Shown piece after piece: positions 8,953-16,091 of a DNA stretch of 20,066 nucleotides. This DNA is from NZQO01 sp002693605. GTDB taxonomy: Bacteria > Bacteroidota > Bacteroidia > Flavobacteriales > Flavobacteriaceae. A program made the position numbers and the translations under genes. Location: the NCBI GenBank assembly GCA_963972105.1, contig CAXAVH010000045.1:1-20066 (forward strand). The letters run 5' to 3'. The notes beneath the pieces are model-generated. The model was given only the letters and a program-made list of their open reading frames with translations, made no database searches and was not told the DNA's origin. The first letter of the stretch is position 1; the number at the start of each line of letters is the position of its first letter.

Positions 8953-9924
8953 TTGAGACTATCCAGAGAAGTTAAAACCGGAATCCTCGCCATCGGCGCC
9001 ATTCTACTGTTTATATTTGGTTATAGCTACCTAAAAGGTTCTAACCTTCTTCAAAAGCACCGTACCTTTTACGTTAAGTACCAAAATGTGGAAGGGCTAT
9101 CCAAATCGGCACCCGTAACCATCAACGGTTTAACGGTAGGGCGGGTTCAGGACATTAATTTTGCCAACCAAACGGGGGGGCTCGTGGTACAGTTTACCGT
9201 CGAGACCGATTTTGATTTCTCCAAGAACAGTTTGGTACGAATCTATAGCAGTGGTTTGATAGGTGGTAAATCGCTCGGGATTTTTCCAGAGTACAACCCG
9301 AACAATCTCGCGAAATCTGGCGATACGCTCCCGGGTGAGGTGGAGCAGGGAATGCTCGATGCCGTAACCGCCCGCTTGGGTCCACTGGAGCAGAAAGTTC
9401 AGAAAACCCTCGCTACCGTCGATACCCTTTTGCTAAATATTACCGACTTGGTTGACGACGAAAACCGCGCCAACCTTAAGCGCGCCATTGCCAATATTAG
9501 CAAGGCTTCCAATAATTTTGAGGGAATTACCTCCAATCTTGAAGGGGTTACCCAAAAAACCAATTCGTTGCTGGAACGAAATGACGACAAGTTGAACCGA
9601 ACTTTTGATAACCTAGATATAACCGCTGCCAATTTTGCCAAGCTGTCTGATTCGCTTTCACAAATAGAAACTGGAAAGATGGTGCGTGATATCGAAGAGG
9701 TAACATCACAGCTTCACGCCATTGTTAGTAGAATAGATCGTGGTGAAGGTAGTGTGGGTAAGCTTTTGAAAGATGAACAACTTTACCAGAACTTGGAAGG
9801 AGCTTCCCGACAGTTGGAAGAACTACTACAGGACCTCAAATTAAATCCTAAGCGATACGTACATTTTTCTGTATTTGGCAAGCGCGCCAAAGAATACGAA
9901 GAACCCGAAGATCCCAACAAATAA
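8953..9924 (+). CDS. MCE-family (MlaD-like) lipid transport protein
   Basis: MCE proteins are anchored in the inner membrane and form hexameric rings that shuttle phospholipids between the two membranes of Gram-negative cells, normally with an MlaE/MlaF ABC transporter. The start is TTG at 8953; it gives MRLSREVKTG and a single transmembrane helix at about residues 9-25, as in flavobacterial homologues. The MCE domain occupies about residues 37-115 (VEGLSKSAPVTINGLTVGRV, then GLIGGKSLGI). After it comes a long helical, probably coiled-coil region (130-290) and a basic end, LNPKRYVHFSVFGKR. The protein has 323 residues. No mlaE or mlaF is in this window, so the transporter partner must be elsewhere. 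The stop overlaps the next start as TAATG, which implies translational coupling with the iron-sulfur protein. Confidence 0.9.
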   Translation: MRLSREVKTGILAIGAILLFIFGYSYLKGSNLLQKHRTFYVKYQNVEGLSKSAPVTINGLTVGRVQDINFANQTGGLVVQFTVETDFDFSKNSLVRIYSSGLIGGKSLGIFPEYNPNNLAKSGDTLPGEVEQGMLDAVTARLGPLEQKVQKTLATVDTLLLNITDLVDDENRANLKRAIANISKASNNFEGITSNLEGVTQKTNSLLERNDDKLNRTFDNLDITAANFAKLSDSLSQIETGKMVRDIEEVTSQLHAIVSRIDRGEGSVGKLLKDEQLYQNLEGASRQLEELLQDLKLNPKRYVHFSVFGKRAKEYEEPEDPNK

Positions 9925-11279
9925 TGCAATACCTTCCCAACATTCTGTTTTTACTGGCCTTAGTGGCAGGCATTTGGTTTTTCACCAAGAACATTCGCAA
10001 GATTATCCGCAATATAAAGCTGGGGCGGGCCGTAGATGCCTCAGACCACAAGGCAGAGCGCTGGGGAAACGTCTTCCGTATTGCGTTGGGGCAATCAAAA
10101 ATGGTCGTTCGCCCTTTGGCTGGGCTCTTGCATATAATCGTATACATTGGGTTTGTCATTATAAATATCGAAGTGCTCGAAATAATTATCGACGGTATCT
10201 TTGGAACGCACCGTATATTCTCCTTTATGGGTCCGGTTTACGACGCCCTAATTTTTTCCTTTGAAATACTCGCGTTCTTGGTGCTCGTAAGTGTGATTCT
10301 CTTTTGGACGCGCAGGAATATTCAGAAAATTCGGCGCTTCTGGGCGCGCGAGATGACTGGCTGGCCTAAAAATGACGCCAATTACATTCTCTATTTCGAA
10401 ATGGTTCTGATGGTGTTGTTTCTTACCATGAACGCAGCCGACGTAGCCCTGCAACAAGGCGTTGCCTCGGGTCAGTTTACAAGCGACGCTGCCAGCCATT
10501 ATATACAGGCGGGCGCCTTCCCGATTAGTGGGCAACTGGCTCCATTATTTGAAGGGCTATCTGCCGAAACGCTTATTCTGATTGAACGTACCGCTTGGTG
10601 GTTCCACATTATAGGCATCCTTATTTTCCTGAATTATCTTTATTGGTCTAAGCATTTGCACATACTTCTGGCATTTCCGAATGTATACTTCGGAAGGGTG
10701 GTGCCCAAGGGGCAGTTCCAAAACCTAGATGCCGTTACCAAGGAAGTGCAATTAATGATGGACCCCAACGCCGATCCATTCGCTGCACCGGCCGAAACAG
10801 AGGAAGAGGCCGAGCCGGCAAAATTTGGGGCGAGCGATGTAATGGACCTCAATCAAATTCAACTGCTCAACGCATACACCTGTACCGAGTGCGGTAGGTG
10901 CACCAGTGAGTGTCCCGCCAACCTAACCGGAAAAAAATTATCGCCGCGGAAGATTATGATGGATACACGCGATCGTTTGGAGGAAGTGGGTAAGAATATC
11001 GAAAAAAATGGAACTTTCCAGCCCGATGGAAAGCAGTTGCTGGACGATTATATCCTGCGTGAGGAATTATGGGCGTGTACCACCTGTAACGCCTGTGTTG
11101 AGGCGTGTCCGGTAAGCATTAACCCATTAAGCATCATAATGGATATGCGCCAATATTTGGTTATGGAACAATCGGCAGCACCTAACGAGCTAAACGTTGC
11201 AATGACCAACATAGAGAATAACGGTGCTCCGTGGCCTTATAACCAAATGGATCGGATGAACTGGAAAAATGAGGCATAG
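9924..11279 (+). CDS. Membrane-bound [4Fe-4S] oxidoreductase subunit (HdrE/NarI-like membrane domain plus HdrC-like ferredoxin domain)
   Basis: The 451-residue protein has five predicted transmembrane helices (about 5-22, 70-95, 110-130, 150-170 and 210-235). Histidines in the second helix (GLLHIIVYIG) and in the last (WWFHIIG, SKHLHILL) could ligate heme b, as in NarI/HdrE-type cytochromes. A soluble tail follows with two [4Fe-4S] motifs: Cys320/323/326/330 and Cys385/388/391/395. That is the layout of a fused HdrE and HdrC. With the CCG protein at 11725 it probably forms a complex that passes electrons from a flavoprotein donor into the menaquinone pool. The donor (ETF, lactate or another) cannot be told from the sequence. 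Its ATG overlaps the MCE stop and its TAG directly precedes the next ATG. Cofactors are inferred from motifs; the substrate is unknown. Confidence 0.87.
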   Translation: MQYLPNILFLLALVAGIWFFTKNIRKIIRNIKLGRAVDASDHKAERWGNVFRIALGQSKMVVRPLAGLLHIIVYIGFVIINIEVLEIIIDGIFGTHRIFSFMGPVYDALIFSFEILAFLVLVSVILFWTRRNIQKIRRFWAREMTGWPKNDANYILYFEMVLMVLFLTMNAADVALQQGVASGQFTSDAASHYIQAGAFPISGQLAPLFEGLSAETLILIERTAWWFHIIGILIFLNYLYWSKHLHILLAFPNVYFGRVVPKGQFQNLDAVTKEVQLMMDPNADPFAAPAETEEEAEPAKFGASDVMDLNQIQLLNAYTCTECGRCTSECPANLTGKKLSPRKIMMDTRDRLEEVGKNIEKNGTFQPDGKQLLDDYILREELWACTTCNACVEACPVSINPLSIIMDMRQYLVMEQSAAPNELNVAMTNIENNGAPWPYNQMDRMNWKNEA

Positions 11280-11714
11280 ATGAAAAAGGAAGAGGTAGAG
11301 AAGTTACTGCACGAAAAGGTTGAGCAAGGCGAGCATATAAGCCCCGTGCTGCCCAAGGGCGTAAAGAACTACCTGATAGATATTGACGGAACCATTACCG
11401 ATGACATTCCGAATGAGGAACCCGAACGAATGGCAACTTGTGACCCTTTTCCCGATGCGCTCAAAACGTTGAACAAATGGTACGAAGAAGGGCATATTAT
11501 CTGCTTTTTCACCTCCCGTACCGAAAGCCATCGTGAGGTTACGGAAACCTGGCTCGCACAGCACGGTTTCAAGTACCATAGCCTTTTAATGGGAAAACCC
11601 AGGGGAGGAAACTACCATTGGATAGATAACCACCTGGTAAAGGCAACCCGGTATAAGGGAAAATTTACAGATTTGGTTGATAAGAAAGTGACCATACAAG
11701 TATTTAAAGAATAA
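11280..11714 (+). CDS. Small HAD-superfamily phosphatase-like protein
   Basis: The 144-residue protein carries the HAD motifs in order. Motif I is LIDIDGTIT with nucleophile Asp34 and general acid Asp36; motif II is FFTSR with Thr78; motif III is Lys106 in MGKPRGG; motif IV includes Asp116 in HWIDN. There is no obvious large cap domain, so it should accept bulky or macromolecular phosphorylated substrates. Similar flavobacterial proteins are often labelled 'phosphoheptose isomerase' or LNS2-type; the motifs argue against isomerase. The ATG begins on the base after the stop of the membrane iron-sulfur gene, and the CCG gene starts 10 bases after its end, so it is embedded between two subunits of a probable redox complex. 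A role in maturing or regulating that complex is inference only; the substrate is unknown. Confidence 0.78.
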   Translation: MKKEEVEKLLHEKVEQGEHISPVLPKGVKNYLIDIDGTITDDIPNEEPERMATCDPFPDALKTLNKWYEEGHIICFFTSRTESHREVTETWLAQHGFKYHSLLMGKPRGGNYHWIDNHLVKATRYKGKFTDLVDKKVTIQVFKE

Positions 11715-11724
11715 TTAGAGATTT

Positions 11725-12516
11725 ATGAGTGAGGCAATAAAAGTACCAACAATGGCCGAGTACCTAGCCGAGGGCAAACAACCGGAAGTCCTCTTTTGGG
11801 TAGGTTGCGCCGGTAGCTTCGACGACCGCGCCAAGAAGATCACTAAGGCATTTGTAAAATTATTGAACAATGCCAAGGTAGATTTTGCCGTGTTGGGTAC
11901 CGAGGAAAGCTGTACGGGCGATCCCGCAAAGCGGTCCGGGAACGAATTTCTGTTCCAAATGCAAGCAATGACCAACATTGAAGTGCTTAATGGCTACGAG
12001 GTCAAGAAAATAGTAACCGCCTGTCCACACTGCTTCAATACAATTAAAAATGAGTATCCAGGTTTGGGTGGAAATTATGAGGTGGTGCACCATACCCAAT
12101 TTCTGAAATCGTTGCTCGACGAAGGGCGATTGAAGGTAGAAGGCGGGAAATTTAAGGGTAAGAAAATCACCTTTCATGACCCTTGCTACCTTGGACGTGC
12201 CAACGGCGAGTATGAAGCCCCTCGCGACCTTTTGGAAAAGCTGGAAGTAGAACTCGTTGAAATGAAACGTTGCAAGTCGCGCGGTCTTTGCTGCGGGGCT
12301 GGCGGTGCGCAAATGTTCAAGGAGCCCGAGCCCGGCCATACCGACGTAAATATTGAACGTACCGAAGAAGCTCTCGAAATTAAACCAGCGGTTATCGCCG
12401 CCGCCTGTCCGTTCTGCAACACCATGATGACCGATGGCGTAAAGGCGAAGAATGAGGAGGAGAATGTTGCGGTAATGGACGTTGCCGAGATGATCGCCCA
12501 AGCCGAAGACCTATAA
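11725..12516 (+). CDS. CCG-domain iron-sulfur protein (HdrB/HdrD-like catalytic subunit)
   Basis: This 263-residue soluble protein has two cysteine-rich CCG domains, as in HdrB, GlcF, LutA and related Fe-S oxidoreductases. The first uses Cys28, Cys63 (ESCTGDP) and Cys100/Cys103 (CPHC). The second uses Cys154 (HDPCYLG), Cys189-Cys190 (LCCGAGG) and Cys228/Cys231 (CPFC). The first domain has Ser62 where the classic motif has a cysteine, so only the second is complete; the ExCTGDPAKRSGNE variant looks like a property of this subfamily. CCG domains bind a [4Fe-4S] or non-cubane cluster at the site of electron transfer. The gene lies 10 bases after the HAD gene and 23 bases before the 161-residue protein. 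It probably acts with the membrane HdrEC-like protein in one complex. Confidence 0.9.
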   Translation: MSEAIKVPTMAEYLAEGKQPEVLFWVGCAGSFDDRAKKITKAFVKLLNNAKVDFAVLGTEESCTGDPAKRSGNEFLFQMQAMTNIEVLNGYEVKKIVTACPHCFNTIKNEYPGLGGNYEVVHHTQFLKSLLDEGRLKVEGGKFKGKKITFHDPCYLGRANGEYEAPRDLLEKLEVELVEMKRCKSRGLCCGAGGAQMFKEPEPGHTDVNIERTEEALEIKPAVIAAACPFCNTMMTDGVKAKNEEENVAVMDVAEMIAQAEDL

Positions 12517-12539
12517 TTTATATAAAATCAGAAACGAAG

Positions 12540-13025
12540 ATGCTGACCGACTTTAAGAACCTACCAGACGATTCCCGCATATGGGTATACCAAACCGATA
12601 GAAAATTCAGTGATGAAGAAGTTGCTGAAATAGCAGACAAGACCGGTAAATTCCTCACGCAATGGACAGCCCATGGCGCCAACCTCGAGGCAGGGTTCGA
12701 AATTAAGTACAACCGTTTCATCGTTATAGGTCTGAATCAAGAAAATGCCTCTGCGTCGGGTTGCAGTATCGATGCTTCCGTTCATTTCATTCAATCGCTG
12801 GAGAAAGAATATGCAGTTGACCTACTAGACAAAATGAACGTTACCTACTACAATGGGGAGCATATTGCGTTTAAACCATTGGCCGATTTCAAGAAAATGG
12901 CGAAGGCGCGCTCAGTTTCTCCCAATACCGTTGTCTTCAATAATTTGGTGAACACCAAGGCCGAATATTTGGAAAACTGGGAAGTACCCGCAAAAGAAAG
13001 TTGGCACAGCCGCTTTTTAGCATAG
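12540..13025 (+). CDS. Conserved flavobacterial protein of unknown function (commonly mislabelled 'ABC transporter ATPase')
   Basis: The 161-residue cytosolic protein has no signal peptide and no membrane helix. I recognise it as a small family widespread in Flavobacteriaceae that databases often call 'ABC transporter ATPase'. It has no Walker A (GxxxxGK), Walker B or LSGGQ signature, so that label is unsupported. Conspicuous segments are DDSRIWVYQTDRKFS near the start, QWTAHGANLEAGFEI at 41-55, SGCSIDASVHFIQSLEK with its single cysteine at about 73-89, NTVVFNNLVNT, and a C-terminal WEVPAKESWHSRF. The conserved Cys/His/Asp residues suggest a catalytic or binding site but prove nothing. It is the last gene of the operon, 23 bases after the CCG protein and followed by a terminator. 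A role with the redox complex is inferred from position only. Confidence 0.75.
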   Translation: MLTDFKNLPDDSRIWVYQTDRKFSDEEVAEIADKTGKFLTQWTAHGANLEAGFEIKYNRFIVIGLNQENASASGCSIDASVHFIQSLEKEYAVDLLDKMNVTYYNGEHIAFKPLADFKKMAKARSVSPNTVVFNNLVNTKAEYLENWEVPAKESWHSRFLA

Positions 13026-13086
13026 TTTTTGTATCTTTCACTTACGTGCAATCAAGACTCAAAAAGGGCCTTGTGTGCCACTAGAA

Positions 13087-13111
13087 TTCCGCTTAGCGGA
13101 AATTTCTTTTT
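13087..13111 (+). terminator. Rho-independent terminator after the MCE-redox operon
   Basis: TTCCGC (13087-13092) and GCGGAA (13096-13101) form a 6-bp stem with a 3-base loop, followed by ATTTCTTTTT. It lies 61 bases after the last stop of the operon and 36 bases before the next gene start. The stem is short, so efficiency is uncertain. Confidence 0.6.
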
Positions 13112-13147
13112 AATATTTATTGTAAGATTAAACCCCTGCTAGCCTTA

Positions 13148-16081
13148 ATGAAAAAGTTGCTTATAATTTTCTCTTGCCTTTTCTCAATAATTCCCGTTTT
13201 TAGTCAAAATATCGATCCGCTTCTGGTACCGGACGAGTTGGTGGTACAAGAAAAATGGGTGGATAGCGTATACGGAAACATGGCGCTTCAAGAAAAAATT
13301 GGGCAATTATTTATGGTCGATGTTTTTTCGAGCGATCCTACCTCAAAGACCGACAAGGTAAAGGAACTTATTGACAATCAGTACATTGGTGGAGTTATCT
13401 TTTCCAAAGGAGGTCCGCAGCGACAGGCCAAACTCAACAACGAATTTCAGGCGCGGTCAAAAACACCGCTACTGATAGGGATGGACGCCGAGTGGGGATT
13501 GGCCATGCGCTTAGATTCTACGTTCGCATACCCCTGGAATATGACCTTGGGCGCCATTACAGATAATAAGATTGTGGAAGAGGTAGGCCAACGCATTGGG
13601 GAGCATTCTAAGCGGTTGGGCGTCCACATCAATTTTGCTCCGGTGGTCGATATAAATACGAATCCGAAGAATCCAATTATCGGGAATCGCTCCTTTGGGG
13701 AAGACAAGGTGAACGTAACCGAAAAATCACTCGCATTTATGAAGGGAATGCAGCGCGCCGGCATATTGGCGAATGCGAAGCACTTTCCGGGTCACGGCGA
13801 TACCGATAGCGATTCGCACAAGACATTGCCCACCATAGACCACACCCGGGCGCGTATAGATAGCGTAGAGCTATATCCGTACCAACGCCTTATAGATGCT
13901 GGCTTAAGCAGCGTGATGGTAGCCCATTTAAACGTGCCCGCGCTCGAGGAACAATTTGATTATCCGTCATCGCTTTCAAAAACAATCGTCACCGACATTC
14001 TCAAGGGTACATTGGGCTTCAACGGATTGATCTTTACCGATGCACTAAATATGAAGGGAGCTTCCAACTTCAGTACTCCGGGGGAGATAGACTTGGCCGC
14101 GTTTCTAGCCGGTAATGATGTACTGCTCATTTCCGAAGATATCCCGAAGGCACACGAAATGCTGGTGAATGCCTATCGGGAAGGAGTGTTCAATGAAGAA
14201 AGGCTCGCCCTTTCGGTAAAGAAAATCTTGCGTGCCAAATACAAGGTTGGGCTAAACGACTACCAACCTGTAGATACGCTATACCTTTTTGAGGAACTGA
14301 ATTCGGTTATCGATGAGGCGCTCTACGAGAAAGCGATGGAGAGCGCCCTTACCGTGGTGAAGAACGACGATGCGATACTGCCCATTAAAGACCTTCAGGA
14401 AAAGAAAATTGCCTATGTGAACTTTGGCGACGACAATGGCGAGGCGTTCTTGCAACAGCTTCGGAAATATGCCGCTATCGATTGGGTAAAGGAAGAAAGC
14501 CTGGACGATTATATACAGGCGCTCAAGGAATATAACTATGTAATTCTCGGCTTTCATAAAAGCAACGATTCGCCTTGGAAAGACTATCAGTTTACCGAAA
14601 ATGAATTGGTTTGGCTATATGAAATTGCGCGTACAAATACCGTAATTCTCGACATTTTCGCAAGGCCTTATGCACTATTGGACCTAAAAACCACTGCCAA
14701 TTTTGAAGGCGTCGTGGTTTCCTACCAAAACAGCGAGGTTGCCCAGAAACTTTCGGCCCAACTCATTTTTGGAGCGAGAGAGGCAAATGGGAAATTGCCC
14801 GTAACCGCGGGACCTGCGTTCCCTTTAAATACGCATCTTCAAACAAAATCGATGCGTCGGCTACAGTACGGCGTGCCCGAAACGGTGGGGGTTAACAGTT
14901 ACAAACTTGCTAAGATCGATTCGTTAGCAACGGTGGGTCTCGATAAGGGAATGATGCCGGGTTCACAGATTATCGTAGCGCGCAAGGGTAAGGTGATTTA
15001 CGAGAATTATTTTGGCCACCATACCCAACAGGATGACGTGGAGGTCAAATTTGACGACATTTATGATGTAGCTTCCCTTACAAAAATCCTAGCCACGCTG
15101 CCACTTATTATGGAGCTCGTAGATACCGATGTTTTATCGATGGAAACTACCTTGGCCGAAATGCTTCCGGAGTATAAGAAAAGCAACAAGGCGCGTATAA
15201 CGCTGAAGGATATGCTGTCGCATTATGCCCGTTTTAAGGCGTGGATTCCCTTTTATACCGAAACCGTCGACGCTTCCACGAAAAAACCCTCTCCTAAATA
15301 TTATTCAGGAGTCCCCTCAAAGCGGTACAATGTGCAGGTGGCCGAAAACCTATATATGCGTCGCGACTATCAGGACACTATTTTTGAAATCATTAGAACG
15401 AGCGACCTACGCGACCGGTCTGGCTATAAATACAGTGACCTTCCCTATTATATCCTGAAAAAATACCTGGAGGAATATTATGGGCTTCCCTTGGAAACCA
15501 TCGTGCAGCAACGGCTGTACGGTCCGTTGGGAGCCAATTATGCGACCTACGTACCCTTAGAGAAATTTGACAGGCAAAATATCGTGCCAACCGAGGAGGA
15601 TACCTATTTCAGAAACCAAAAAGTGCACGGCTATGTCCACGACCAGGGGGCAGCTATGCTGGGCGGGGTGAGTGGCCACGCGGGATTGTTTAGCAATGCC
15701 AACGATGTGGCCAAGATTATGCAAATGTTTCTTTGGAAAGGATTTTACGGCGGAAAACGATATTTTAAACCGAGCACCTTAGATACGTTTAATACGTGCT
15801 ATTATTGTGACGATAACGTACGGCGCGGCGTTGGGTTCGATAAACCGCAATTGGGCGCCTCTGGCCCCACCTGTGGATGTGTCTCGATGACAAGTTTTGG
15901 GCATAGCGGATTTACCGGTACCTTTGCCTGGGCAGATCCTGAAGAGGAAATCGTGTATGTGTTCCTTTCAAACAGAACGTACCCAAGTGCCGATAATCGA
16001 TTATTGATAAGCAGTGACCTTCGTAGCCATATTCAGCAAGCAATTTACGATGCCATTGACTATACGATAGAAACCAACTAA
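13148..16081 (+). CDS. Exported GH3 (NagZ-type) glycosidase fused to a serine beta-lactamase-like domain
   Basis: The first 20 residues are a signal peptide ending VFSQ, so the 977-residue protein leaves the cytoplasm. The N-terminal GH3 domain (about 40-370) has the NagZ signature KHFPGHGD at 211-218, the Asp222-Ser-His224 dyad used as acid/base in NagZ enzymes, and nucleophile Asp298 in FTDALNMKGA. This predicts beta-N-acetylglucosaminidase action on peptidoglycan fragments. Residues about 390-560 resemble the GH3 C-terminal domain. The last part (about 585-975) is a class C beta-lactamase/DD-peptidase fold: SLTK at 643-646 (catalytic Ser643 and Lys646), YSD at 762-764, and HSG at 919-921 in place of KTG. 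It may be a peptidase, esterase or amidase. The only cysteines of the mature protein are Cys884, 887, 909 and 911, just before the HSG box. The fusion is common in Flavobacteriaceae. bshA follows after 10 bases. Confidence 0.95.
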   Translation: MKKLLIIFSCLFSIIPVFSQNIDPLLVPDELVVQEKWVDSVYGNMALQEKIGQLFMVDVFSSDPTSKTDKVKELIDNQYIGGVIFSKGGPQRQAKLNNEFQARSKTPLLIGMDAEWGLAMRLDSTFAYPWNMTLGAITDNKIVEEVGQRIGEHSKRLGVHINFAPVVDINTNPKNPIIGNRSFGEDKVNVTEKSLAFMKGMQRAGILANAKHFPGHGDTDSDSHKTLPTIDHTRARIDSVELYPYQRLIDAGLSSVMVAHLNVPALEEQFDYPSSLSKTIVTDILKGTLGFNGLIFTDALNMKGASNFSTPGEIDLAAFLAGNDVLLISEDIPKAHEMLVNAYREGVFNEERLALSVKKILRAKYKVGLNDYQPVDTLYLFEELNSVIDEALYEKAMESALTVVKNDDAILPIKDLQEKKIAYVNFGDDNGEAFLQQLRKYAAIDWVKEESLDDYIQALKEYNYVILGFHKSNDSPWKDYQFTENELVWLYEIARTNTVILDIFARPYALLDLKTTANFEGVVVSYQNSEVAQKLSAQLIFGAREANGKLPVTAGPAFPLNTHLQTKSMRRLQYGVPETVGVNSYKLAKIDSLATVGLDKGMMPGSQIIVARKGKVIYENYFGHHTQQDDVEVKFDDIYDVASLTKILATLPLIMELVDTDVLSMETTLAEMLPEYKKSNKARITLKDMLSHYARFKAWIPFYTETVDASTKKPSPKYYSGVPSKRYNVQVAENLYMRRDYQDTIFEIIRTSDLRDRSGYKYSDLPYYILKKYLEEYYGLPLETIVQQRLYGPLGANYATYVPLEKFDRQNIVPTEEDTYFRNQKVHGYVHDQGAAMLGGVSGHAGLFSNANDVAKIMQMFLWKGFYGGKRYFKPSTLDTFNTCYYCDDNVRRGVGFDKPQLGASGPTCGCVSMTSFGHSGFTGTFAWADPEEEIVYVFLSNRTYPSADNRLLISSDLRSHIQQAIYDAIDYTIETN

Positions 16082-16091
16082 AAACGAACGT

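Noticed and set aside
11860..12501. Open frame of 213 codons on the minus strand opposite the CCG gene
   Set aside because: It lies entirely opposite a motif-rich gene with all its iron-sulfur cysteines in place; no family resemblance seen.
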